From the NCBI RefSeq assembly GCF_001375515.1, contig NZ_CTDX01000015.1, forward strand, positions 62,001-126,000: a stretch of 64,000 nucleotides of DNA, read 5' to 3'. Source of the stretch: Bacillus kwashiorkori (lineage in GTDB: Bacteria; Bacillota; Bacilli; Bacillales; Caldibacillaceae). How positions within the stretch are numbered: position 1 is the first letter of the stretch; every line of letters begins with the position of its first letter. Positions 1 to 7,535 of this stretch are shown one piece after another. The notes under the pieces were generated by a model, which did not search any database, had not been told where the DNA came from, and worked only from the letters and a program-made list of their open reading frames with translations. The position numbers were made by a program, and so were the translations under genes.

Positions 1-21
1 GGCTATGATGTAGAATTCTAA
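1..21 (+). CDS. C-terminal end of an upstream gene (partial)
   Basis: The first seven codons read G-Y-D-V-E-F-stop and are followed 10 bases later by a strong intrinsic terminator at 31-80. The arrangement suggests the last codons of a plus-strand gene whose body lies left of the window. Nothing can be said about its product. The call rests only on the terminator position and the in-frame stop. Confidence 0.35.
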   Translation, partial: GYDVEF

Positions 22-30
22 TTAAATAAA

Positions 31-80
31 AAGCTGACTCAAAAGGTCGATAAAATGATCTTTTTGAGCCAGCTTCTTTT
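31..80 (+). terminator. Intrinsic terminator of the upstream gene
   Basis: AAGCTGACTCAAAAGG and CTTTTTGAGCCAGCTT form a long stem around a short loop, followed by a T-rich tract. The rest of 81-441 is AT-rich with no supportable gene; it must contain the promoter of the gene at 442. Confidence 0.75.
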
Positions 81-441
81 CATATGGGTGTTTTTTGGTG
101 ATGATGGGCCTTTACTTAAAGCAAATACGCCCCCTACCGTATCCATCTCTGCCTCTCCTGTTTCACTCAAAGAATTACCATCAGTATTATTTCCTTCTAA
201 TCCATTTTCCTAAACAGAACATGTTACAAAAAATGGTTATATATATTGTCCAGTTGCAAATAATATGGATAAATAATATTTATCTTAAAATTTAAAAATA
301 GTTTTTCTTACTTCCACTTGCCTACACGGGCGGCACTAACGAATTAGTTTGAAGCAAAAAGATAATCATACTAATATTATTAGGATAATTTTCTTCCATA
401 GAGTAAAGCCCTTATTTTGAACGTCACTAAAGGTGGATAAT

Positions 442-1704
442 ATGAATAATTACACAAATGATAATACAGCTAGACGATATAAAGCACATGTCAGTCCTTT
501 AGGAACAACTCAACTGCATCTACGCAATCCGTATATTGTTGCTTGGTGGTCCGCGGCTTTTCCAGGCTTTGGCCATTTACTTTTATCCAAGTATTTAAGG
601 GGCTATGCTCTATTTATTTGGGAAGTTTTCGTTAATATTCAAGCTCATGTAAATTCTGCCATGATCTATTCCTTTCAAGGGAACATAGACATGGCTAAAG
701 AAGTTTTGGATACGAGATGGCTAATTATGTATATACCCGTTTATCTATTTGGTATTTGGGATAGCTACCGCACAACCGTAGACATGAACCGTGTCTATAT
801 TTTAGCTGAACGCGAAGATCACCGTTTTAATTCATTTTCATTAGGAGCAGTGGAACTGAATTACTTAGATAAGCGTAATCCAATTCTCGCGGTTGTTTGG
901 TCGTTGTTTATCCCTGGATTAGGACAACTTTATATTCATAGACTTTTAACTGCTGTATTTGTAATATCGTGGTTAGTTGTTTTTTTTTATTTCTCGCATG
1001 TTCAAGAAGCGGTCGTACTGTTATTTCTTGGAAAGGTGAAAGAAGCTACAACTGTTCTAAATGCAGAATGGCTCCTTTTTTTACCATCCCAATATGGATT
1101 TGCTACATATGATTCCTATATTAATACTGTTGAAAACAATAAACTTTTTGAAAAAGAAATGCGACAATATTTAACCGAACGCTATCAATCGAGAGAATTT
1201 CCATTAACAAACAAATTAAAAGGTGAAGTGAACCAATTGCGAGTCTTCTCATCATTCGAAACGACAAGTTATTTAGAAATGGCAATGTCCACATTGGAGA
1301 AAAAAGGAATTAGAAAGGAAAATATCTTTGTTGTCCCTTTAGATAAACGAAAGGAAGATCGAAAAGTTTTTGATACATTGCATCGATCAGACGGTACGAC
1401 TCTCATTGACATTGGAATGGCACTTGCTACTGCTTTTTCTGTTATAGGAGCAAGTATTGGGTTTAAGTTAGCGTGGGGTCCAATTTATTGGGGTTTGATA
1501 GGGGCAATTGCTGGTTTTGTACTAGGTTTCGCAATACGACTTTTCATGGAACTAGTTTTAAAGAAAAAAAAGCGACGGTTAAAAGGCAAGCATTCTGAAA
1601 TAATCTTAATTATTGATTGTGAGGAATCGCAAGCAGAATTAGTAGAAAATATCCTTTGGAATCATTTTGCTATCGGTGTGGCGAGAGTGAATCTTCATGT
1701 TTGA
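442..1704 (+). CDS. Membrane protein with duplicated TM domain and C-terminal stress-protein-like domain
   Basis: This 420-residue protein is of unknown function. The start is ATG 442 because AAAGGTGG (429-436) lies at the right distance; an in-frame GTG at 433 sits inside that site. The N-terminal part holds two homologous copies of a membrane module. Each begins N-P-(Y/I), then W(W)S..(F)PG(F/L)G(H/Q)L, two hydrophobic helices, a GK/GN..(M)AKE/KEATTVL segment and ends near (W/Y)DSY..TV. The C-terminal part (about residues 255-420) starts as a soluble alpha/beta unit (LRVFSSFETTSYLEMAM) and contains a Gly-rich hydrophobic hairpin, resembling YflT-type general stress domains. The duplication is read directly from the sequence; the YflT resemblance is inference. 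Confidence 0.8.
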   Translation: MNNYTNDNTARRYKAHVSPLGTTQLHLRNPYIVAWWSAAFPGFGHLLLSKYLRGYALFIWEVFVNIQAHVNSAMIYSFQGNIDMAKEVLDTRWLIMYIPVYLFGIWDSYRTTVDMNRVYILAEREDHRFNSFSLGAVELNYLDKRNPILAVVWSLFIPGLGQLYIHRLLTAVFVISWLVVFFYFSHVQEAVVLLFLGKVKEATTVLNAEWLLFLPSQYGFATYDSYINTVENNKLFEKEMRQYLTERYQSREFPLTNKLKGEVNQLRVFSSFETTSYLEMAMSTLEKKGIRKENIFVVPLDKRKEDRKVFDTLHRSDGTTLIDIGMALATAFSVIGASIGFKLAWGPIYWGLIGAIAGFVLGFAIRLFMELVLKKKKRRLKGKHSEIILIIDCEESQAELVENILWNHFAIGVARVNLHV

Positions 1705-1740
1705 AGGAGTAGATGGGCATTTAACCGCTAATTTAAAATA

Positions 1741-1809
1741 GATTTATTATTAGAAAAAGGGTTAGCTATTCGCCTTCCATATATTCTTAATCCTAAAAAA
1801 CAAAAATAA
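1741..1809 (+). pseudogene. Possible C-terminal gene remnant
   Basis: One frame reads D-L-L-L-E-K-G-L-A-I-R-L-P-Y-I-L-N-P-K-K-Q-K-stop with no start codon in a sensible place and no upstream coding sequence. The LLEKGL..R.PYI pattern is reminiscent of DUF3231-type spore-associated proteins. It may be the leftover 3' end of such a gene, or chance. Confidence 0.25.
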
Positions 1810-1815
1810 TAAATA

Positions 1816-1876
1816 AAAAGCCAAACTATTACAAAGTCCTAAGCTAGATTTTCGTATGATAGTTTGGTTTTTCCTT
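1816..1876 (+). terminator. Intrinsic terminator
   Basis: CCAAACTAT (1821-1829) pairs with ATAGTTTGG (1859-1867), preceded by AAAAAG and followed by a T-rich run. It ends the transcription unit of the gene at 442 before the FNR-type promoter begins. Confidence 0.7.
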
Positions 1877-1933
1877 TTTTTTGAAATATTTGCTCCTAAC
1901 TTTTTTGTTTAAAATATCATAAAAAGTTAGAAC

Positions 1934-1975
1934 TTGATTTGCATCAATTTTTTTTTCGAGTAACGCCTCTATACT
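1934..1975 (+). promoter_or_regulatory. FNR-type box and -10 element upstream of P-type ATPase
   Basis: TTGAT-TTGC-ATCAA at 1934-1947 is a perfect match to the E. coli FNR consensus TTGAT-N4-ATCAA. A TATACT -10 hexamer lies at 1970-1975, so the box centre (1940.5) falls 29.5 bases before the -10, that is about -41.5 from the expected start. This is the classical position for class II activation by CRP/FNR proteins. There is no good -35. The inference is anaerobic (or NO-related) activation of the ATPase gene. Confidence 0.8.
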
Positions 1976-2019
1976 AGAATTATCAACAACAAGGAAATAG
2001 AAAAATGGAGGAGAACAAG

Positions 2020-3870
2020 ATGCAAAGATTTATTTTAAGCAGGAAAAATCAAATTACGCTAATCAGTGCGATTTTAATTGCCTTTGGGTTTTTTGCGCGG
2101 TTTGTTTTAGACAACAGCACAATTTTCAATGGGTCACTCATTATTGCATCCATTTTTGGTGTGGCACCGATTGCGATTCAAGCATATCAAGCATTGAAAG
2201 TAAAAGTCGTTAGTATTGATGTATTAGTTACCATTGCTGTTACAGGCGCATTAATCATTCAAAACTATGAGGAATCGGCCATTGTTACGTTTCTTTTTTT
2301 ATTCGGTTCATTTTTAGAACAGCGCACCTTGAACAAAACTCGTTCCGCTATAAAAGAGTTGACGGAAATGGCTCCAGAAACCGCATTAAAACAGATGGAT
2401 AACGGGGAATTTGAAGAAGTAGAAGTCGATGATGTCGAAGAAGATGATATTTTACTAGTAAAAACTGGTGCAAAAGTCCCGGTAGACGGAACAGTTCTAT
2501 CTGGTGACGGTCATATTAATGAAGCCAGTATCACAGGAGAGTCGGTACCAGTTAGCAAATCAAAAGGTTCGGAAGTTTTTGCGGGGACGATATTGGAAAA
2601 TGGCACCATACAAATTCGTGCTGACCGTGTTGGCGAAGACACAACATTCGGTAGAATAATTGAATTAGTGGAAGAGGCACAAGATTCCAAATCAGAGGCA
2701 GAACGATTTATTGACCGTTTCTCAAAATATTATACACCAGCCGTTCTAATTCTTGGATTTATCGTGTGGTTATTCTCTAAAGATATTGAACTCGCTATTA
2801 CCATTCTCGTATTAGGATGCCCCGGCGCATTAGTTATCGGCGTCCCAGTTTCTAACGTTGCCGGTATCGGAAACGGTGCCCGTAATGGTGTATTGTTAAA
2901 AGGAAGTGAAGTGATAAACGATTTTAGCAGAGTAGACACGGTCGTTTTTGATAAAACAGGAACATTAACAGTAGGGAATCCTGAAGTGGCAGAACAAGAA
3001 TTTTACGGAGCAAATATAGAAGAAGCTCTTGGCTTTTTAGCAAGTGTGGAGCGCGAATCAGATCATCCACTAGCAAAAGCAGTACTTCAACATATTGGTG
3101 ATACGACAATCTCCACTGTTGAAAAAACAGAAGTTGTTAAAGGTGGAGGGATTATCGCGCAAGTAAATGGTCACCGAGTAGCAGTAGGGAATGTCGCTTT
3201 AATGAAAAAGGAAAATATCCCTTTAAACGGTACGGTACAAAAAGATGTAGAACGGTTCGAGCGAAATGGGAATTCACTTGTCTTAACTGCTGTTGATGGG
3301 GAATTAAAAGTGCTCATGGGTATTCGAGATAAAATACGTCCCGGTGTGAAAGAAGATTTACAAAAACTAAAAAAACTTGGTGTAAAAAACCTCGTCGTTC
3401 TGTCTGGGGACAATCAAGGAACCGTTGACTTAGTGGCGCGTGAACTAGGGTTAACCGAGGCACACGGGCACATGCTTCCAGAAGATAAATCAGCCTATAT
3501 TGGAAAGATGCAAGCAAAAGGTCAAATTGTTGCCTTTGTTGGTGACGGTGTGAATGATAGTCCTTCATTGGCATTAGCGAATATCGGTATTGCTATGGGA
3601 AGTGGAACGGATGTTGCGATTGAGACATCGGATGTCGTTTTAATGAACTCTGACTTCAGTCGCTTACCACACGCATTAGGGTTAACGAAATCAACTGCAA
3701 GAAACATGAAGCAAAATATCCTCATTGCAGTAGGCGTCGTATTAGTGTTGCTTGCCAGTCTATTATTTAGCGAATGGATGAACATGTCGATCGGAATGTT
3801 AGTTCATGAAGCAAGTATTTTAGTGGTTATTTTAAATGGGATGAGGTTGTTAAGATACCGTTTGCGATAA
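2020..3870 (+). CDS. Heavy-metal translocating P1B-type ATPase with CPG motif
   Basis: A 616-residue P1B ATPase that should move a transition-metal ion across the membrane. Start ATG 2020 is preferred over ATG 2005 because the GGAGGAG in between is its ribosome binding site. Visible motifs are TGES (about 172, actuator), the phosphorylation loop DKTGT (Asp about 311), the soft-metal HP locus (SDHPLAKA, His about 349) and GDGVND (about 508). No N-terminal HMA domain is present. The membrane metal site reads GCPGALVIG (Cys about 267) instead of CPC or SPC, and the last helix has HEAS (about 596) as in the Co/Fe/Zn (P1B-4-like) group. The partners are probably the separate HMA proteins just downstream. 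Substrate cannot be assigned; iron, cobalt or zinc is more likely than copper. Confidence 0.9.
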   Translation: MQRFILSRKNQITLISAILIAFGFFARFVLDNSTIFNGSLIIASIFGVAPIAIQAYQALKVKVVSIDVLVTIAVTGALIIQNYEESAIVTFLFLFGSFLEQRTLNKTRSAIKELTEMAPETALKQMDNGEFEEVEVDDVEEDDILLVKTGAKVPVDGTVLSGDGHINEASITGESVPVSKSKGSEVFAGTILENGTIQIRADRVGEDTTFGRIIELVEEAQDSKSEAERFIDRFSKYYTPAVLILGFIVWLFSKDIELAITILVLGCPGALVIGVPVSNVAGIGNGARNGVLLKGSEVINDFSRVDTVVFDKTGTLTVGNPEVAEQEFYGANIEEALGFLASVERESDHPLAKAVLQHIGDTTISTVEKTEVVKGGGIIAQVNGHRVAVGNVALMKKENIPLNGTVQKDVERFERNGNSLVLTAVDGELKVLMGIRDKIRPGVKEDLQKLKKLGVKNLVVLSGDNQGTVDLVARELGLTEAHGHMLPEDKSAYIGKMQAKGQIVAFVGDGVNDSPSLALANIGIAMGSGTDVAIETSDVVLMNSDFSRLPHALGLTKSTARNMKQNILIAVGVVLVLLASLLFSEWMNMSIGMLVHEASILVVILNGMRLLRYRLR

Positions 3871-3878
3871 ATGAGAAA

Positions 3879-3935
3879 AAAATCAGGGGAAATGTTCCAT
3901 CGTTCACTACGAATTTTCCCCGAAAATTTTTTAAA
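3879..3935 (+). terminator. Intrinsic terminator after the P-type ATPase
   Basis: GGGGAAA and TTTCCCC arms flank a roughly 25-base loop, followed by a run of T. It separates the ATPase from the metallochaperone unit, which then has its own FNR-type box. Confidence 0.55.
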
Positions 3936-3937
3936 AC

Positions 3938-3979
3938 TTGATTTCTATCAATTTTATTTAACGAAATTTAAGCTAAACT
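3938..3979 (+). promoter_or_regulatory. Second FNR-type box and -10 upstream of the HMA operon
   Basis: TTGAT-TTCT-ATCAA at 3938-3951 is again a perfect TTGAT-N4-ATCAA site. TAAACT at 3974-3979 is the likely -10. Box centre to -10 is 29.5 bases, identical to the site at 1934, placing the box near -41.5. The two units therefore look co-regulated by one CRP/FNR-family activator. Confidence 0.8.
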
Positions 3980-4034
3980 TAAATTGTAAAAAAAATAACT
4001 AAATAAATGAATAAGATGAAAGGGGCATTCGATT

Positions 4035-4268
4035 ATGCAAAAAGCGGTCATTCAATTAGAAACATTAGCTTGTCCATCCTGTATGCAGAAGATTGAAAAT
4101 GCAGTTAAGGGAGTGAACGGTGTTAATCAAGATAGTGTCAAAGTACTTTTCAATGCAAGTAAAGTAAAACTAGATTTTGATTCGGAAACAGTAGTAATAA
4201 ATGAAATTGAAAAAGTAATTCAAGATTTAGGTTATGAAGTCCTCAAATCAAAAGTAAAATCTGCTTAA
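4035..4268 (+). CDS. Small heavy-metal-associated (HMA) domain protein, copy 1
   Basis: A 77-residue soluble protein made of a single HMA (ferredoxin-like) domain. The metal-binding motif is C13-P-S-C16, replacing the usual M-x-C-x-x-C with L-x-C-x-x-C. HMA proteins of this size shuttle soft metals to P1B ATPases, here presumably the ATPase immediately upstream, which lacks its own HMA domain. Start ATG 4035 follows AAAGGGG. It is nearly identical to the gene at 4656, so the pair arose by duplication. Confidence 0.85.
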   Translation: MQKAVIQLETLACPSCMQKIENAVKGVNGVNQDSVKVLFNASKVKLDFDSETVVINEIEKVIQDLGYEVLKSKVKSA

Positions 4269-4310
4269 ACAATCTGCTTAAACCCAATATTAGGAAGGAA
4301 GGAATGAACA

Positions 4311-4613
4311 ATGATAGAACAAAATAAAACCTTTACAGAAGTCTTTAATAACTACTATGAAAAATTGGAATTATTCTCAAAGGCAATCACTCGTGCCCAC
4401 GGTAAAAATCACCCAGAAGCGTTTGAAGTAAGAGAATTATTTGAAGCAATTAGTAAGAAGGTCAAAGAAGATGTCACAAAAATAGACTTGGAGAACGAAT
4501 TTACCCAATTACGCAAAATCACAGACAACTATACGATCCCAAATAACGTTTGTGAAACATACGCAGCTACTTTCCATATGCTAGAGGAGCTAGATAAAGT
4601 ATATCAAGCTTAG
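4311..4613 (+). CDS. Short hemerythrin/RIC-like protein lacking most iron ligands
   Basis: A 100-residue protein whose N-terminal half has the signature H30-G-K-N-H-P-E of the repair-of-iron-centres family (ScdA/YtfE). Its C-terminal half (QLRKITDNYTIPNNVCETY..FHMLEELDKVY) matches the later part of that fold. The usual HM..EE, EHD and HIHLENNILFP ligand segments are missing or altered, and the protein stops where the last ligand helix would continue. It should therefore not hold a normal di-iron centre. Start ATG 4311 follows AGGAAGGA. It lies between two HMA genes in one FNR-boxed unit, suggesting a metal or Fe-S role under low oxygen. Family assignment is by motif only. Confidence 0.6.
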   Translation: MIEQNKTFTEVFNNYYEKLELFSKAITRAHGKNHPEAFEVRELFEAISKKVKEDVTKIDLENEFTQLRKITDNYTIPNNVCETYAATFHMLEELDKVYQA

Positions 4614-4655
4614 AGTAAATTTCATTGGCTTGAAAAATTCGAAAGGAGAAAAAAC

Positions 4656-4889
4656 ATGGAAAAAGCAACCATTCAGTTAGAAACATTATCATGTCCATCT
4701 TGTATGCAAAAAATTGAAAATGCAGTAAAGAGCTTAAACGGAATTAATCAAGATAGTGTTAAAGTATTGTTTAATGCGAGTAAAGTAAAAGTAGATTTTC
4801 ATTCAGATGTTATTGCAATTAATGAAATTGAAAAAGCAATTGAAGATCTTGGCTATTCTGTTCTGAAATCAAAAGTAAAACCTGCTTAA
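4656..4889 (+). CDS. Small heavy-metal-associated (HMA) domain protein, copy 2
   Basis: A 77-residue single-domain HMA protein with C13-P-S-C16, very similar along its whole length to the protein at 4035. It is preceded by AAAGGAG. It forms the third gene of the FNR-boxed unit 4035-4889, closed by the terminator at 5006-5043. The likely role is metal delivery to the neighbouring P1B ATPase; having two copies may adjust dosage or separate loading functions. Confidence 0.85.
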   Translation: MEKATIQLETLSCPSCMQKIENAVKSLNGINQDSVKVLFNASKVKVDFHSDVIAINEIEKAIEDLGYSVLKSKVKPA

Positions 4890-5005
4890 TCGGAGCTTGA
4901 AATCCTTTGACCAGCTTTAATCAATATCTGGCTACAAACTCATTACCGTTTTAAAGTAAGGCTGAAAAATTTAACTAATTAACGGAAATCAGTTTCCTAC
5001 TTTTA

Positions 5006-5043
5006 CCTAAGAATGCCCATTCTGGTGTTCTTAGGTTTTTTTT
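5006..5043 (+). terminator. Intrinsic terminator of the HMA operon
   Basis: CCTAAGAA (5006-5013) pairs with TTCTTAGG (5028-5035), followed by eight or more T. The same stem sequence recurs at 24771-24813. Confidence 0.85.
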
Positions 5044-5077
5044 ATTTGAAAGCAAGCCATTAATTGAATAGCACATT

Positions 5078-5686
5078 TTATCGGGATTTCAAATGTCCAA
5101 AGAAGTTCTTTAAGGATGAATGATAATACAAATCAACGAGCGGTTCTATGAATTTAGAATAATGCTTTTTTCGATTTATTGGAACATCAAATTTTATGAT
5201 GAAAAAACAAGTAGAAAGACATGAAAGAATGATCGTCAATATCGCATTTTTGGAAAACAATTTACTGAATATGAACATTAAAGTGAATAATAGGCTAGAC
5301 CAAAATACATTCCAACGATGAGCATACATAATTAGTTTTTGCTTATGTGCTACAAATTCAACAAATGACGCACCGACAACCCATTTAATCGTATAAATTA
5401 TTTGTTTAAATAAAGAATTAGGTGCATTCGATAAATATGTAAGTATAATTAAAGGGGTGACTATAACAATGTGGATTATCCTTACAATTGCCCACTTGAA
5501 ACCAAATGGAGTGAACTCCCAAACGAGATGTCTTCTGCATAGCAAGTAGTAAAGGGAATTAAAAGTACCAACATAAAGCATATTCTTATAATATTTAGGA
5601 ATATCACTCCACGATTTACGACTAAAAAAGATGATACCTAGTATTAAATATAAATGTTTATATTTTAACTTTTCTCGCCTTTTCAT
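5078..5686 (-). CDS. CBO0543-type small membrane protein
   Basis: A 202-residue protein with about four or five hydrophobic helices and basic loops. It is of the type annotated CBO0543 family in Clostridium and Bacillus, whose function is unknown. The recognisable feature is a late helix pattern with Glu, then W, then (F/Y/W)-S (here VEFVAHKQKLIMYAHRWNVFWSS). Related patterns appear in the proteins at 9573, 23441 and 28924. It is a monocistronic minus-strand gene; the upstream region 5687-5760 is short and AT-rich. Confidence 0.6.
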   Translation of the reverse strand: MKRREKLKYKHLYLILGIIFFSRKSWSDIPKYYKNMLYVGTFNSLYYLLCRRHLVWEFTPFGFKWAIVRIIHIVIVTPLIILTYLSNAPNSLFKQIIYTIKWVVGASFVEFVAHKQKLIMYAHRWNVFWSSLLFTLMFIFSKLFSKNAILTIILSCLSTCFFIIKFDVPINRKKHYSKFIEPLVDLYYHSSLKNFFGHLKSR

Positions 5687-5834
5687 TTGTTACTCTCCTC
5701 ATATTTGGTGGAAATAAACATTGGATTACTTTACGTTATTAAAAAAATTGGTGGACGCATTCATTTTTTGTATTTCCAATTAATTATGTGTAAAAAAAAG
5801 TAAATTATTCCGCAAGTGTGGAGCGAGTAGTATA

Positions 5835-6163
5835 TTGTTAGATGGTTCACAAAGATTAAGTTTAAGCGAAAAGCAACAAGTAATGGGAGACAAAATAGAG
5901 CAAGCATTAAAAGAGTTTGATTACACACTCTTATTAGCGGAGGATTTAAATAAACCATTACCTTTTCAAGCAAACATACTAACACTTTATCGAGAACCAG
6001 GACAATATTTATTCATGGATGCCTTTTTTTACTGGGAGGATTAGAGGGAGCCACTAACATTCTGAACACCAATAAAATGGGTCACTCAATCCGGTTGTAT
6101 GCGCCTGATAAGCTCGTCACCATCAAAATTAGTCACAACTACCCAACGTCCGAAAAAATCTAA
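5835..6163 (+). pseudogene. Small gene interrupted by a frameshift in a T7 run
   Basis: From TTG 5835 (GGAG about 11 bases before) the frame encodes 69 residues ending ...LFMDAFFYWED. At the seven-T run around 6023-6029 a shift of one base would continue as LLGGLEGATNILNTNKMGHS...YPTSEKI to the stop at 6161-6163, giving about 109 residues. The second part has clear coding character. This is either a broken gene, a sequencing or assembly error in the homopolymer, or a site of transcriptional or ribosomal slippage. I do not recognise the family. The true start may lie upstream, since the frame is open from 5784. Confidence 0.55.
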
Positions 6164-6240
6164 AGAAAAATTTTCTTTGCATTACCTACCGAACTGAAAA
6201 AACATATACATAACATAAACTATTACAGGAGTCGGTGTCA

Positions 6241-7482
6241 TTGAGGAATTTACAAGAGAAGTATCGGTGGGTAATTTTTTTTGCTGTTTTATTTACTTAT
6301 TTAATGATGTCGGCCCAAAGAACAGCCCCAGGATTAATAACTGAACAATTAATGGCCGAATTTCAAGTGTCGGCTGCAACAGTTGGTCTGATCACAAGTA
6401 TCCAGTTTTTTGTGTATACAGGTTTGCAAGTTCCAATGGGATTGTTAGCTGATCGGTATGGGCCTAATTTTTTTCTTATTGTTGGTGCACTGCTTACAGG
6501 AGTCGGTAATATTATGTACAGTTTAGCTAACAATGAATTAATTATATTTATTGCTCGTATTTTAACAGGAGTTGGAGATGCAACCATTTGGGTGAACTTA
6601 GTGCTCATATTAGGAATTTGGTTTACTAAAGGCGAATTTAGCCGCTTAATTGGTGTGGTTGGAATGACAGGTAGTTTGGGGTTTTTAATAGCTACTGTAC
6701 CTTTTTCTACCGTAATCGAGTTACTAGGATGGAGAAAGACATTTTTTCATTTAGGTGTCATTTTATGTGTATGTAGTTTTCTCCTCTATTTTTTCCTTAT
6801 TAAAAAATCACGAAAGCCTTTATATATACAAAACAAAATGAACCAGGAAAAATTACTTTTCATCTTTAAAAAGCTATTTACGAATAGGCAAGCTTGGATG
6901 TTGTTTCTTTGCCATTTCGGAATAGTTGGTGGTTTTATCGGTTTTATTAGTTCATTTGCCGTACCCTTTGCGATGAATGTATATGGAATGACAAGATTGG
7001 CAGCAAGTCAACTTATTTTATTAAGTCTTGTCGGAGCTTTAATGGGTGCACCAATTATTGGCTGGATATCTAGCCAGTTAGGTATGATAAAAAGATTGTA
7101 TCTCATTTTTTATCTTTCCAACCTATGTTGTTGGATTGCAATACTTATTTTTGATGGGCAGCCCTCATTACCGATTTTGTATTTCCTCTTTTTTATGATT
7201 GGTTTTAGCTTTGGCTCCAACTCTTTAACTTTTGCTACTGTTCGTCAAACTTTTTCCATGAAAGAAGCAGGTATTGTTACTGGCTTTGCTAATACTGGAG
7301 GGTTTCTAAGTGCTGTTTTGCTGCCAAGCATATTTGGTAATATATTAGATTACTTCCAGCCTTTATCGGAGAGTATTACTCTCGGTTATTATTACGGATT
7401 TTTTACACCAGTTATTTTTTGTATAATTGGCCTTGTCGGGGTATGTTTTATGAAAGAAAAATTAACAAGTAATTTATACTAG
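6241..7482 (+). CDS. MFS transporter
   Basis: A 413-residue major facilitator with 12 predicted helices. TTG 6241 is taken as start because AGGAG (6227-6231) is 9 bases away; the alternative GTG 6235 is too close. The loop 2-3 motif is PMGLLADRYG, close to the family signature G-x-L-a-D-r-x-G, and the N-half has GxxxxGxG helices (LTGVGNIMYS, LTGVGDATIW). The substrate is unknown. It is followed after 53 bases by a second MFS gene, probably in the same transcription unit. Confidence 0.85.
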   Translation: MRNLQEKYRWVIFFAVLFTYLMMSAQRTAPGLITEQLMAEFQVSAATVGLITSIQFFVYTGLQVPMGLLADRYGPNFFLIVGALLTGVGNIMYSLANNELIIFIARILTGVGDATIWVNLVLILGIWFTKGEFSRLIGVVGMTGSLGFLIATVPFSTVIELLGWRKTFFHLGVILCVCSFLLYFFLIKKSRKPLYIQNKMNQEKLLFIFKKLFTNRQAWMLFLCHFGIVGGFIGFISSFAVPFAMNVYGMTRLAASQLILLSLVGALMGAPIIGWISSQLGMIKRLYLIFYLSNLCCWIAILIFDGQPSLPILYFLFFMIGFSFGSNSLTFATVRQTFSMKEAGIVTGFANTGGFLSAVLLPSIFGNILDYFQPLSESITLGYYYGFFTPVIFCIIGLVGVCFMKEKLTSNLY

Positions 7483-7535
7483 AAATCGAAAAATATATAA
7501 TTTGAAAACACGAAAATTAAGACGAGGTATGACAT

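Noticed and set aside
95-295. Plus-strand open frame of 66 codons
   Set aside because: No ribosome binding site, low-complexity AT-driven composition; the opposite strand has equally open frames. Not called.
6227-6237. GTG 6235 as start of the MFS gene
   Set aside because: Only three bases from AGGAG; TTG 6241 has normal spacing.
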